Both the position numbers and the translations under genes were made by a program. Under the pieces are notes generated by a model, which saw only the letters and a program-made list of their open reading frames with translations, had not been told where the DNA came from and searched no databases. This document shows positions 45,754 to 54,552 of a DNA stretch of 64,000 nucleotides, piece by piece (position 1 is the first letter of the stretch; every line of letters starts with the position of its first letter). The DNA is from an uncultured Prevotellaceae bacterium (GTDB lineage Bacteria; Bacteroidota; Bacteroidia; Bacteroidales; Muribaculaceae): positions 62,001 to 126,000 of the forward strand of contig ONGE01000005.1 of assembly GCA_900317325.1 (NCBI GenBank), written 5' to 3'.

Positions 45754-46788
45754 TTACATGATGCCGCGCTCGCGGAGGCGTTTTTGCCAGTTCCAGGCGC
45801 TGAGCATGGTGTCGTCGAGGGAGATTTCGGCGTGCCAGCCGAGGACTTCGTTGGCGCGTTTGGGATCGGCCCAAATCTGGACGATGTCACCAGGGCGACG
45901 GGGCGCGATCTTGTGAGGCACCTTGACGCCCGTAGCGCGTTCAAACGAGTGCAGGAGTTCCAGCACTGATGCGCCGTTGCCCGTGCCGATGTTGAAGATT
46001 TCCAATGCCTCGTCGCTCTTGTCTTCCAGCATGCGCTCCAGGGCCTTGACGTGGGCCTTGGCAAGGTCAACGACATTGATGAAATCGCGGATGCAGGAGC
46101 CGTCACGCGTGGGATAGTCATCGCCGAAGATGCTCAATTCCTTGCGGACGCCGATGGCGGTCTGCGTCAGGTATGGCACCAGGTTTTGAGGCACACCATT
46201 TGGCAACTCGCCAATCTCGGCACTGGGATGAGCACCAATGGGGTTGAAATACCTCAGCAGGATGGCCTTGATGGGGCTGCCGCTACGGATGACGTCGGTG
46301 ATGATGTCCTCGCAAATCTGCTTGGTGGCGCCGTAGGGCGAGGTGGCCTTCTTGGTGGGGGCATCCTCGGTGATCGGGTTCTGGTCGGGTTCGCCATAGA
46401 CGGTGCATGACGATGAGAACACAAAGCCCTTGACTCCGAACTCGGGCATCAACTCCAGCAGGTTGAGCAGGATGTTGATGTTGTTGCGATAATACATGAT
46501 GGGCTTCTCGATGCTCTCGCCCACTGCCTTGCTGGCTGCAAAATTGATGATGCCGTTGATACCGGGATTGTCCTCAAAGAGTTTGCGCACTACAGCACGG
46601 TCGGTGCAATCGCCCTTGACAAAGACGGGGCGAATGCCCGTGATACGTTCGATGCCGTCCAGCACCTCAATATTACTGTTACTCAGGTTATCGATGATGA
46701 CCACCTCGTAACCTGCCTGCTGTAGTTCCACCGTGGTGTGGGAACCGATAAAACCGGTACCTCCGGTTACTAAAATCTTACCTTTCAT
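45754..46788 (-). CDS. galE: UDP-glucose 4-epimerase
   Basis: This is a cytoplasmic SDR-family enzyme interconverting UDP-glucose and UDP-galactose (or the N-acetyl forms). The protein is 344 aa, full length. NAD binding is at VTGGTGFIGSHTTVEL. The active site has the SSSCTVYG segment and the Y-x-x-x-K pair in SPYGATKQ. The galactose-specific segment LRYFNPIGAHPSAEIGE is intact. It lies 18 bases after the flippase and 18 bases before licD in a surface-polysaccharide operon, so it most likely supplies UDP-Gal or UDP-GalNAc for glycan building. Confidence 0.95.
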   Translation of the reverse strand: MKGKILVTGGTGFIGSHTTVELQQAGYEVVIIDNLSNSNIEVLDGIERITGIRPVFVKGDCTDRAVVRKLFEDNPGINGIINFAASKAVGESIEKPIMYYRNNINILLNLLELMPEFGVKGFVFSSSCTVYGEPDQNPITEDAPTKKATSPYGATKQICEDIITDVIRSGSPIKAILLRYFNPIGAHPSAEIGELPNGVPQNLVPYLTQTAIGVRKELSIFGDDYPTRDGSCIRDFINVVDLAKAHVKALERMLEDKSDEALEIFNIGTGNGASVLELLHSFERATGVKVPHKIAPRRPGDIVQIWADPKRANEVLGWHAEISLDDTMLSAWNWQKRLRERGIM

Positions 46789-46806
46789 TTCTTGTAATTA
46801 TGATGA

Positions 46807-48273
46807 TTAAATGTTGTTTTTCTTGTTTCGTGAACGAACGAAGTCGATGCACTCTTGATAGATCTTTGCCTTCAACAATTTCATCGTCAAGGCATAGAGC
46901 AACGCAGCGATGACAATGCGAATTACCAGCAACAGGTAGATGTTGCTGAAGGGAAGTGTCACCAGCCAGGTCGCTCCCATGACCGCCAAGGCGATGACCA
47001 AGAACGGCAACAGGTCACGCAACATGCTCATGAAACTGTAACCGATAAGCCTTGAAGCGAATGTCTGCCATGCCATCAGCCAGACAACATTAACGCAGGC
47101 AAAGGCGATGACCATTGTCGTGATACCAAATGAGTGGCAAGCAATCACCACTGCCAGCATTATGGCAATTTGACCGATGGTGAGCCACATATAGATATCA
47201 GATTTGCCCTGGCTCAGGAACAAATTCTGATAGACCGTGTACAACGGGATAAAAGCGCCGCTGACACACAAAATCTGCAACAAGGGAATGCTCTCCACCC
47301 ACTTCTCGCCGATAGTAGTGAGGATGAGTTGAGGAGCAACCAATGACAAGCCGAACATCGCCGGGAAGGCAAGGAATGCCGTGAACCTCAACATCTTGCC
47401 GAAGACACGGCGCTGACGCTCGTTATCGTCGTTGATGCGGGTGAGCACAGGCTGAGCTACCTGGGCAACCGTGTTTGTCACCAGCTGATTGGCCATGTTG
47501 TTCCACTTGTTGGCCTGGGTGAAATTGCCGACAGCATGAACAGGGAATAAACGGCCGAAGACAACAGTCAGCATATTATTGTTGATAGTGGTCAACACCG
47601 CAGTGATCAGCACCTTGTAACTGAATGAGAACATCTGCTTGACGGGAGTGAAATCCACCTTGAATGTGGGACACCAACGAGTGTAGTAGTAACGTCCAAA
47701 ACAGATGACCACATTATATAGTATCTGCTGCGTCGCCAGACTCCAATAGGAAAAACCGTTGAAAGCCATGACCACGCCCACAGTGCCTGATATGATCAGG
47801 GCCGACAAAGAGGTGTAAGCCTTTTCCTTCATCTTCAGGCTCCTTGCCAGCATGGCATTGGGAGAAATGCCCAATGCAGCAAAGATGAACGCCAGGAACA
47901 AATACCGTGACAAGGGCACCAACGCAGGCTGATGATAGAAACCGGCAATCAGCGGCGCGCACAGGAACAGAATCAAGTACAGCAACAGACTCATTGCCGT
48001 GTTGAACCAGAAGACAGCGTTGTAATCGTTGTGCTTGATGTCCTTGATGTTGACAAGCGCCACACCAAAGCCACTCTCCTGCAAGTTGCCGGCGATGAGT
48101 GTGAAAATAGCGAGAACGCCCACGATGCCATACTCGGCAGGCGAGAGCAAGCGAGCGAGAAAAATGCCGATAACCAGATTGAGCAGCTGGATGCCCCCGC
48201 TACTGAGGAAAGACCAGAACAAACCCTGGGCTGTTTTCTCCTTCAAATTCTGATTATCGATGCCCTCGTTCAT
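46807..48273 (-). CDS. Polysaccharide flippase (Wzx/MOP superfamily)
   Basis: This is an integral inner-membrane protein of 488 aa with 12-14 predicted membrane segments. It belongs to the WzxC-like polysaccharide exporters, which flip lipid-linked oligosaccharide. The typical N-terminal phrase is GLFWSFLSSGGIQLLNLVIG followed by FLARLLSPAEYG, then LSLKMKEKAY-like cytoplasmic loops (here ARSLKMKEKAYT). Its start overlaps the stop of the KdsC-like gene by four bases (ATGA), and galE follows 18 bases later. Operon context supports export of an O-antigen or capsule unit. Confidence 0.92.
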   Translation of the reverse strand: MNEGIDNQNLKEKTAQGLFWSFLSSGGIQLLNLVIGIFLARLLSPAEYGIVGVLAIFTLIAGNLQESGFGVALVNIKDIKHNDYNAVFWFNTAMSLLLYLILFLCAPLIAGFYHQPALVPLSRYLFLAFIFAALGISPNAMLARSLKMKEKAYTSLSALIISGTVGVVMAFNGFSYWSLATQQILYNVVICFGRYYYTRWCPTFKVDFTPVKQMFSFSYKVLITAVLTTINNNMLTVVFGRLFPVHAVGNFTQANKWNNMANQLVTNTVAQVAQPVLTRINDDNERQRRVFGKMLRFTAFLAFPAMFGLSLVAPQLILTTIGEKWVESIPLLQILCVSGAFIPLYTVYQNLFLSQGKSDIYMWLTIGQIAIMLAVVIACHSFGITTMVIAFACVNVVWLMAWQTFASRLIGYSFMSMLRDLLPFLVIALAVMGATWLVTLPFSNIYLLLVIRIVIAALLYALTMKLLKAKIYQECIDFVRSRNKKNNI

Positions 48274-48812
48274 TGTTTTGCCAATATCATATCAATCCAC
48301 TCGCGCACACAGGCATCTCCACCACGGCGAGTCAAGATGCGAATGCCGGGAATGGTTTTCACCTTGGCACAGGCATCGGCGGGACACGCAGCCCAGCCCA
48401 CTGCCGCCAACAGGTCATAACAATTCACATCGTCACCGATATAAGCCACTTGATCGAGCGTGATGCCCATCTCGTCGCAAATCTCACGTGTGGCAGCCAG
48501 TTTGCCGCCGTCACGGGCGCTCTGCTTGAGAAAGTCAAGCCCCAGTTTGCGAGCGCGATTCACGTTGATAGGCGTATTCTCACTGGTTACAATACCCACC
48601 TTCACGCCAGTGCGCTGCAACAGTTGCAGTCCCATGCCGTCACGGGTATTGAACTTCTTGAACTCGGTTCCGTCACTGCCATAGTACATGCCGCCGTCGG
48701 TGAGCGTTCCGTCCACGTCGGTCAAGAACAGCTTGATGTCCTCGGGGGCAGGCAGCAAGTCAGACCTAGGAATCAATGTTTCTTTTACAGGCTCGGCCAT
48801 GTCAGTCATCAT
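48270..48812 (-). CDS. KdsC-like HAD phosphatase
   Basis: This is a 180-aa C0-type HAD phosphatase, similar to 3-deoxy-D-manno-octulosonate 8-phosphate phosphatase. The HAD motifs are visible: motif 1 LFLTDVDGTLTDGGMYYGSD, motif 2 VGIVTSE, a conserved K in KLAATREICDE, and motif 4 YIGDDVNCYDLL. KdsC releases phosphate from KDO-8-P for lipopolysaccharide core. Related phosphatases act on neuraminate or other nonulosonate phosphates, so the exact substrate is open. Start and stop overlap both neighbours by four bases, giving tight coupling in the glycan operon. Two adjacent ATGs exist (48812 and 48809); the first gives the ATGA overlap. Confidence 0.85.
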   Translation of the reverse strand: MMTDMAEPVKETLIPRSDLLPAPEDIKLFLTDVDGTLTDGGMYYGSDGTEFKKFNTRDGMGLQLLQRTGVKVGIVTSENTPINVNRARKLGLDFLKQSARDGGKLAATREICDEMGITLDQVAYIGDDVNCYDLLAAVGWAACPADACAKVKTIPGIRILTRRGGDACVREWIDMILAKQ

Positions 48813-49756
48813 TTAAGGTATTTCTCAATATTATATCTCGGGCGATGCTTCGACTCGGTATAGATGCGACCGATATATGCGGCAATGACGCTCAGGCAGA
48901 TCAACACGCATCCGCCCACGAACCATATCGAGAGCATCAATGAGGCCCAGCCCTGCACCCCGTTGCCACGGCACAATGCCACGATGACATAGATCAAAAT
49001 CGCGAAGCTGATGAGCAGGAAAACCGAGCCAAGAGCGAAGATCAGACGCAGCGGCTTGACACTGAACGAGGTGATGCCATCGACAGCAAAGGAGAGCATC
49101 TTGCTCACGGGATACTTGCTTTCACCCGCACGCCGCTCCAGCCTGTCGTAATAGACCGAATCGCTCTTGTAACCCAGCAGGGGCACAATGCCGCGCAGGA
49201 AGAGATTGCGTTCCTCGAACTGGCACAGGGCATCAACAGCCCGCTTGCTCATCAACCTGAAGTCGGCATGGTTATAGACCGATTTCACACCCATGCGGGT
49301 CATGAACCTGTAGAACATCTGGGCTGTGGTGCGCTTGAAGAACGAATCGGTAGTGCGCTTGCGGCGCACGCCGTAAACGATATCGCATCCATCATCGTAT
49401 TTCTTCATCATCTCGGGGATGGCATTGGTGTCGTCCTGGAGGTCGGCATCAATCGAGAGCGTTACGTCGGCATCGGCACGAGCGGTCTCAAGTCCCGCCA
49501 TGAGCGCATTCTGATGTCCCACGTTGCCCGACAGTTTCAAGCCACGCACATGGGCATCGCCCTCGCCATAGCCGGCGATGATTGACCATGTTCGGTCACG
49601 AGAACCGTCGTCAACGTAGAGGATATAACTTTCCTCCCCTATCAGGCGGTCGCGCATCATGGCATCAAGCAACGCGCGCAACTGCCCGTTGGTCTGCGGC
49701 AGCACTTCCTCCTCGTTGAAGCAAGGCACCACTATCGCTAAAGTCGTCTGTTCCAT
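48809..49756 (-). CDS. GT2-family glycosyltransferase with two C-terminal membrane helices (DPM1/GtrB-like)
   Basis: This is an inner-membrane glycosyltransferase of 315 aa in the polyprenyl-phosphate hexosyltransferase group. The GT2 fold starts IAIVVPCFNEEEVL-like (here LAIVVPCFNEEEVLPQTN). It has YVDDGSRD, GNVGHQNALMAGLE and the catalytic-site DADLQDDTNAI. Two hydrophobic helices near residues 240-265 and 275-300 anchor the C-terminus. GtrB-type proteins make undecaprenyl-phosphate-sugar donors for periplasmic glycan modification. The ATG at 49756 is preferred: the frame stays open 25 codons further upstream, but that stretch overlaps the promoter at 49792-49822. It is the first gene of the five-gene operon. 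Confidence 0.9.
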   Translation of the reverse strand: MEQTTLAIVVPCFNEEEVLPQTNGQLRALLDAMMRDRLIGEESYILYVDDGSRDRTWSIIAGYGEGDAHVRGLKLSGNVGHQNALMAGLETARADADVTLSIDADLQDDTNAIPEMMKKYDDGCDIVYGVRRKRTTDSFFKRTTAQMFYRFMTRMGVKSVYNHADFRLMSKRAVDALCQFEERNLFLRGIVPLLGYKSDSVYYDRLERRAGESKYPVSKMLSFAVDGITSFSVKPLRLIFALGSVFLLISFAILIYVIVALCRGNGVQGWASLMLSIWFVGGCVLICLSVIAAYIGRIYTESKHRPRYNIEKYLK

Positions 49757-49791
49757 TTTTCTACTCAATGAGAATCCAATTGGACAATCTG

Positions 49792-49822
49792 CAAAATTAC
49801 AAGAAAAAATCGGACTTCGCAA
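49792..49822 (-). promoter_or_regulatory. Promoter for the surface-glycan operon
   Basis: On the minus strand, TTG (49822-49820), a 20-base spacer and TAATTTTG (49799-49792), 36 bases before the start at 49756. This also argues against longer start choices. Confidence 0.75.
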
Positions 49823-50032
49823 CACTATCACCTCAATAAGGCTCTTTTTTCGCCAGCCGCGGCCAGCAAATCAACAATCCGACGAGCCATTTTTGAACAC
49901 AAGAGAAATGAGAATGCGCATTTCCGATCAGTATCAGCAATTATACAATATCAAAATAAATCCTGCTTTTGCTATCGTCTTCTACAATTTTTTGTAATTT
50001 TGCAGATTGTAGTAAAAAATCTGATAAAAACT

Positions 50033-50914
50033 ATGATACTATCCATGACCGGATTTGGCAAGGCAGCCAAGGTGTATAACAACAAGAAAATCACTGCCGA
50101 GGTCAAATCATTGAACAGTAAACAACTGGATTTTGGGGTACGCACACCTCAAAACCACCGCGAGATTGAAATGGAACTGCGCAACAGTGTTTCCAAAGCG
50201 TTGATGCGCGGCAAAATCGACCTTTTTATCTACTGTGAGCCCATCGAGGGCGCCACCTCGGGAACCATCAATGTGCCTATGTTGAAACAGTACAAGGCCC
50301 AAATCGAGGAGATGGCCAAGGAACTCAACCTGCCCGAGCCCGAAGACTGGTATGCCACCCTGCTGCGCATGCCCGATGCCCTGAAAACCGACTCCAAATC
50401 GACCGAGGTCGATGAGGAGGAGTTGAAAGTCGTGAAAGACGTAGTGGCCCAAGCCACCGATCAATTGATAGCGTTTCGCCGTCAGGAGGGCGCCCGTCTG
50501 GCCTCTTTCTTCGAGGAGAAAATCGCTGCTATCCAGGAACTGCTCAACGAGGTACCGCGCTATGAGGAACCGCGCACCCAGAAGATCAAGGGGCGCATCC
50601 TTGACGCCCTCGGCAAGATCAAAGAGGTGGACTATGACAAGAACCGCTTTGAGCAGGAACTCATCTACTATATTGAGAAACTGGATATCACCGAGGAAAA
50701 AATCCGCCTGCAGAATCACTTGAAGTATTTCTTGGAAACCCTGCATAGCGAGGAACCCGGTCAAGGCAAGAAACTGGGGTTCATCAGCCAGGAAATCGGC
50801 CGAGAAGTGAACACCATGGGCTCTAAGGCCAATCAAGCCGACTTGCAGAACCTTGTGGTGCGCATGAAAGACCATCTGGAGCAAATCAAGGAGCAGGTGC
50901 TCAACGTCCTCTGA
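50033..50914 (+). CDS. yicC: YicC family protein (endoribonuclease-like)
   Basis: This is a 293-aa protein starting MILSMTGFGKA, the near-invariant YicC opening. The C-terminal DUF1732-type region (about 205-293) includes KKLGFISQEIGREVNTMGSK. YicC has been linked to RNA turnover and stress in other bacteria. The ATG at 50033 matches the family start, so an upstream in-frame extension from 50000 is rejected; a TAATTTTG box (49995-50002) lies inside that stretch. It is followed by a small outer-membrane protein and gmk. The yicC-gmk association is common across bacteria. Confidence 0.92.
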   Translation: MILSMTGFGKAAKVYNNKKITAEVKSLNSKQLDFGVRTPQNHREIEMELRNSVSKALMRGKIDLFIYCEPIEGATSGTINVPMLKQYKAQIEEMAKELNLPEPEDWYATLLRMPDALKTDSKSTEVDEEELKVVKDVVAQATDQLIAFRRQEGARLASFFEEKIAAIQELLNEVPRYEEPRTQKIKGRILDALGKIKEVDYDKNRFEQELIYYIEKLDITEEKIRLQNHLKYFLETLHSEEPGQGKKLGFISQEIGREVNTMGSKANQADLQNLVVRMKDHLEQIKEQVLNVL

Positions 50915-50955
50915 TCAACCAAAAGAAATTCAACAATCATCAATACACTCAAAAA

Positions 50956-51426
50956 ATGAAAAAGTACATCCTCATGGCAATCGTCGCCATTGCCGCCACC
51001 ATCAACATTCATGCTGAGCAAGCTATTGTCTCGGCCGGAGCTGAATTTGTCTATGCATCCAAGCATTCAATGGCCGGTCTGGGCGCACAGGTTCAGATTG
51101 AGCCCATTGCCAACTGGCGTCTCGCTCCCGAGTTCATCTACTTCTTTGAGAATGACGGCAGGAGTGCCCTCAATCTCAACCTGAATCTGCATTACATCAT
51201 CCCCACGAGCGAATCCTTTGCCATCTATCCGCTGCTTGGTTTCTCTTACGGTCATTATAAGACCGATTTTGTCCAAGGCGATGCTTCTCGCTGCGGTGCC
51301 AATGTTGGCATGGGCGCCCAGTACCGCATCAAAGAACGCTTACACTTATTCACCGAGGAGCGTTTCCAGATCATGAAGAACTACAACCAATCGGTGACTG
51401 TGCTGGGCCTGAAGTACACCTTCTAA
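50956..51426 (+). CDS. Small outer-membrane beta-barrel protein, 156 aa
   Basis: This is an exported protein with signal peptide residues 1-20 (IAATINIHA). The rest is a run of alternating amphipathic strands (for example LNLNLNLHYIIP and AIYPLLGFSYGHYK) ending in the aromatic terminus LGLKYTF, as expected for the beta-signal of an outer-membrane barrel. The size suggests an eight-stranded OmpX/OmpW-like porin-family barrel. No specific function can be assigned. It sits between yicC and gmk with gaps of 41 and 32 bases, so it is probably in the same transcript. Confidence 0.8.
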   Translation: MKKYILMAIVAIAATINIHAEQAIVSAGAEFVYASKHSMAGLGAQVQIEPIANWRLAPEFIYFFENDGRSALNLNLNLHYIIPTSESFAIYPLLGFSYGHYKTDFVQGDASRCGANVGMGAQYRIKERLHLFTEERFQIMKNYNQSVTVLGLKYTF

Positions 51427-51458
51427 GACTCTGGCCATCAGTTTAAATCAACAGTTTC

Positions 51459-52043
51459 ATGGAACAGGGTAAACTCATTATCATCTCGGCGCCATCGGGT
51501 TCAGGTAAATCGACCATCATCTCTCGCATCATGCAGGACGAGTCGTTGAGGCTTGCTTTCTCGGTATCGGCCACTACCCGTCCCCGTCGCGGCGTGGAAG
51601 TTCATGGCGTGGACTATTACTACAAGACGCTCGACGAGTTCAAGGAGATGATTGCCAACGACGAGTTGGTCGAGTATCAGGAAGTGTACGAAGGACGATT
51701 CTACGGCACGCCCAAGAGCGAGGTGGAACGCATCACCGGCATGGGGATGAACGTTGTGCTTGACCTTGACGTCCTGGGAGGCGTGAATGTCAAGAAGATG
51801 TATGGCGATCGCGCCATCAGCATATTTATCCAGCCGCCCAGCGTGGAGGTATTGCGACAGCGCCTCATCAATCGCGGCACCGACAGTATGGAGGACATCC
51901 AAGCCCGCGTGAACAAGGCAGAATTTGAAATCTCTATCGGTCCGCAATTTGATCACACCGTCATCAACGACGACCTCGAGACCGCCGTCAACGAAGTCCA
52001 CGACCTCATTGCCGGATTTGTGGGCCATCCATCAGAGAAATGA
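51459..52043 (+). CDS. gmk: Guanylate kinase
   Basis: This cytoplasmic enzyme phosphorylates GMP to GDP with ATP. The 194-aa length is typical. The P-loop is SAPSGSGKST near residue 11. The GMP site includes SATTRPRRGVEVHGVDYYY, and YGTPKSEVE follows. The hinge VVLDLDVLGGVNVKKMYGD and IFIQPPSVEVL complete the fold. The stop overlaps the nadD start by four bases (ATGA), so gmk and nadD are translationally coupled. Confidence 0.96.
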   Translation: MEQGKLIIISAPSGSGKSTIISRIMQDESLRLAFSVSATTRPRRGVEVHGVDYYYKTLDEFKEMIANDELVEYQEVYEGRFYGTPKSEVERITGMGMNVVLDLDVLGGVNVKKMYGDRAISIFIQPPSVEVLRQRLINRGTDSMEDIQARVNKAEFEISIGPQFDHTVINDDLETAVNEVHDLIAGFVGHPSEK

Positions 52044-52636
52044 GAATCGGGATATTTGGAGGGTCATTTGACCCGATACATACAGGACACGCGATAATCG
52101 CACAGTACATGATCAGCAGCGGCCTGGTTGACCGGTTGTGGTTCATGGTGTCGCCTGTCAATCCGTTGAAAGTTGACAAGGAGCGGCAGGTTGCTGATAC
52201 CGATCGGTTGCGCATGGTTGAAATGGTATCTCACCCGATGGACGGCGTGGAGACGTCGGCATTTGAATTCACCATGCCCCGTCCGTCTTATACGATTGAT
52301 ACACTCAACGCATTACAAGCCAAGTTTCCTGATGACGAGTTTTATCTGGTCACTGGCGGAGACAACTGGCAGATATTCAACAAATGGCGCAACAGTGAGG
52401 AAATACTTGCCAAATATCATCTGCTCATCTATCCCCGCTTGGGCTATGAAGTGACCATTCCCGTTGAATTGCAAGACCGTGTGAAACTGGTTGACGCTCC
52501 CATCATCGAGTTGTCCTCGACCGAGATACGCCAGCGTCTGGCCAACGGGAAGAGCGTACGCTACTACGTGCCTGACGAGGTGATGGGATATATCGAACGC
52601 CATCACCTTTACACTAACAGAAACAAAGAAGACTGA
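52040..52636 (+). CDS. nadD: Nicotinate-nucleotide adenylyltransferase
   Basis: This enzyme adenylates nicotinate mononucleotide to deamido-NAD in NAD synthesis. The nucleotidyltransferase motif is GIFGGSFDPIHTGHAIIAQY at residues 4-23, with the H-x-G-H pair intact. A TGGDNW segment and the C-terminal ISSTEIR-like motif (here LSSTEIRQRLANGKSVRYYV) fit NadD. The protein is 198 aa, normal length. It overlaps gmk by four bases and is followed 49 bases later by a DUF5063-like gene. Confidence 0.95.
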   Translation: MRIGIFGGSFDPIHTGHAIIAQYMISSGLVDRLWFMVSPVNPLKVDKERQVADTDRLRMVEMVSHPMDGVETSAFEFTMPRPSYTIDTLNALQAKFPDDEFYLVTGGDNWQIFNKWRNSEEILAKYHLLIYPRLGYEVTIPVELQDRVKLVDAPIIELSSTEIRQRLANGKSVRYYVPDEVMGYIERHHLYTNRNKED

Positions 52637-52685
52637 CGGCCACGCCATGGCGAGGCCCTACATAATGTCAAACGAATAATTGATC

Positions 52686-53186
52686 ATGGATAAATTGACA
52701 CCCAACGAATTGGCGTTTATCGCCCTTGCCAATGAGTATTGCCACGCGCTGGAGCGAGCCAACGAGAATGAGAGCCGTGACCAGTTTGTGGCCCAGATGC
52801 TCAAACTGTTGCCGCGCCTGTACATCACCGTGGGCGACATCGAGGACGATACCTACAACGAAGAATTCATCGACCCGGCACTGGAAGAGGACGTCTATGA
52901 CCTGGTTAGACACCGTATTGAGGAGATCATGGCCGAGGAAGACATGTACCTTGAAGTATTCCTCGAGGACATGAAATACAGCGATACCCCCATTGCGGTC
53001 TCCATCTCGGAGAATCTTGCCGACCTGTATCAGGAGTTTTTCAACCTGATTCACTCGATACAAGACGCGCTGACCGAGACTCAGCATGAAATGCTGTGCC
53101 AGTGCAAAATCAACTTCATCAACTATTGGGGTCAAACCCTGTGCAATGTGTTGAGGGCGCTGAATGCAGTTTATTACGGATTATAA
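52686..53186 (+). CDS. DUF5063-like cytoplasmic protein, 166 aa
   Basis: This is an acidic, mostly helical protein without signal peptide or membrane segment. It begins MDKLTPNELAFIALANEYCH and resembles the Bacteroidetes family DUF5063, as far as I recall it. Conserved-looking features are NESRDQFVAQMLKLLPRLY and the C-terminal INFINYWGQTLCNVLRAL. The ATG at 52686 is preferred to an in-frame TTG two codons upstream. Function is unknown. It sits between nadD and an M18 aminopeptidase with short gaps, probably in one transcript. Confidence 0.75.
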   Translation: MDKLTPNELAFIALANEYCHALERANENESRDQFVAQMLKLLPRLYITVGDIEDDTYNEEFIDPALEEDVYDLVRHRIEEIMAEEDMYLEVFLEDMKYSDTPIAVSISENLADLYQEFFNLIHSIQDALTETQHEMLCQCKINFINYWGQTLCNVLRALNAVYYGL

Positions 53187-53209
53187 ACATTAAGACACAA
53201 TCATAAATT

Positions 53210-54508
53210 ATGAGCAAAACCAACAATTATGTGAACTCATTGCTCGAGTTCCTGGATAACAGTCCTTGCAATTTCCTGGCAGTGGACAGCGTGAAGAAAA
53301 TCCTTACCGCCAATGGCTTCAAGGAGAAAAAAATCGATGACAAGATGACTGCCAAGGCTGGCGAGAAGTTCTTTTTCACAAAGAACGACAGCGCCATCTT
53401 TGCCGTGCAGGTGGGCAAGAAAAAGCCTGCCGATACCGGCTTCAAGATCATAGCCGCCCACAGCGACTCGCCTTGCTTCAGAATCAAGCCTGCCAGCGAA
53501 ATTCCCGGTGACGGCGGCATCCTGCGCCTGAACACCGAGGTCTATGGCGGTCCGATTCTGTACACCTGGTTTGACCGTCCCCTGTCGCTGGCCGGCCGCG
53601 TGCTGCTCAAGGGCAAGGACGCCTTGCACCCCGTTACCAAGCTCATCAAGATTGACCGTCCGCTGATGTGCATCTCGCACCTGGCCATCCACTTCAACCG
53701 CGCCGTCAACGAGGGTAACAACTTGTCTAAACAAAAAGACATGTTGCCTATCCTTGCCAAGATCAACAGTGACTTTGAGTGGCGTAACACCCTGCTGAAC
53801 CTCGTTGCCGATGAGTTGCAGGTCGATGCCGCCGACATCCTGGACTTTGACCTGATGCTCTATGACGTGAGCAAGGCCAGCCTGTTCGGTCTGAACAACG
53901 AATTCATCTCGGCCGGCCGTCTCGACGACCTGAGCATGGTGCATGCCGCCATCACCGCCATTACCGAGGCCAAGGATAAAGACGCTACACTGGTAGCAGC
54001 CATCTTTGACAACGAGGAGACCGGCAGCGGCACCAAGCAGGGCGCCCATTCGCCTGTACTGGGTAACATGCTGCTGAGGCTTGTCATGGCTCTGGGCGGC
54101 GACTTCGAGGACTTCGGCCGCGCCGTTCATCTTTCGTTCATGGTGTCGGCCGACAATGCCCATGCCTTCCATCCCAACTACCCCGAGAAGTATGACCCGA
54201 CGAATCATCCCTCGCTGGGTGGTGGTCCGTGTGTCAAGGTTAACGCCAACTGCAAGTACATGAGCGACGCCCACTCGGCAGCCATTTTCAAGAGCTTGTG
54301 CGAGAAAGCGGGAGCACCCTTCCAGTACTTCGTGAACCACAGCGATGTGGCCGGCGGCTCAACCCTGGGCAACATCCTCACTGGCCAGATGGATATCGAG
54401 GGCGTTGACGTGGGCAATCCCGTGCTGGCAATGCACTCGGTGCGCGAGACCGGTTCATGTGACGACCACGTGAACATGATCAAGGTGATGAAACAGTTCT
54501 TCAGTTGA
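53210..54508 (+). CDS. M18-family aminopeptidase
   Basis: This is a zinc-dependent cytoplasmic aminopeptidase of the aspartyl aminopeptidase (M18) family, releasing N-terminal acidic or other residues. The 432-aa length is right for M18. The first metal/histidine motif is AAHSDSPCFRIKP, and RLDDLSMV supplies the bridging Asp. DNEETGSGTKQGAHSP holds the catalytic Glu pair, and the last metal His lies in HSVRETGSCDDH. It follows the DUF5063-like gene by 23 bases. A short GC palindrome (gccgtggct/agccacggc, 54515-54533) follows the stop. Confidence 0.95.
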   Translation: MSKTNNYVNSLLEFLDNSPCNFLAVDSVKKILTANGFKEKKIDDKMTAKAGEKFFFTKNDSAIFAVQVGKKKPADTGFKIIAAHSDSPCFRIKPASEIPGDGGILRLNTEVYGGPILYTWFDRPLSLAGRVLLKGKDALHPVTKLIKIDRPLMCISHLAIHFNRAVNEGNNLSKQKDMLPILAKINSDFEWRNTLLNLVADELQVDAADILDFDLMLYDVSKASLFGLNNEFISAGRLDDLSMVHAAITAITEAKDKDATLVAAIFDNEETGSGTKQGAHSPVLGNMLLRLVMALGGDFEDFGRAVHLSFMVSADNAHAFHPNYPEKYDPTNHPSLGGGPCVKVNANCKYMSDAHSAAIFKSLCEKAGAPFQYFVNHSDVAGGSTLGNILTGQMDIEGVDVGNPVLAMHSVRETGSCDDHVNMIKVMKQFFS

Positions 54509-54552
54509 TTAATTGCCGTGGCTGAGCCACGGCCCAAGCAACATTTAATAGC

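Noticed and set aside
48270-49756. Sialic-acid biosynthesis module
   Set aside because: A KdsC-like phosphatase alone is not enough; no NeuB, NeuC or CMP-sialate synthetase is seen.
49757-49831. 25-codon upstream extension of the GT2 gene
   Set aside because: It overlaps a good promoter (49792-49822) and does not resemble the family N-terminus, which begins at MEQTTLAIVVP.
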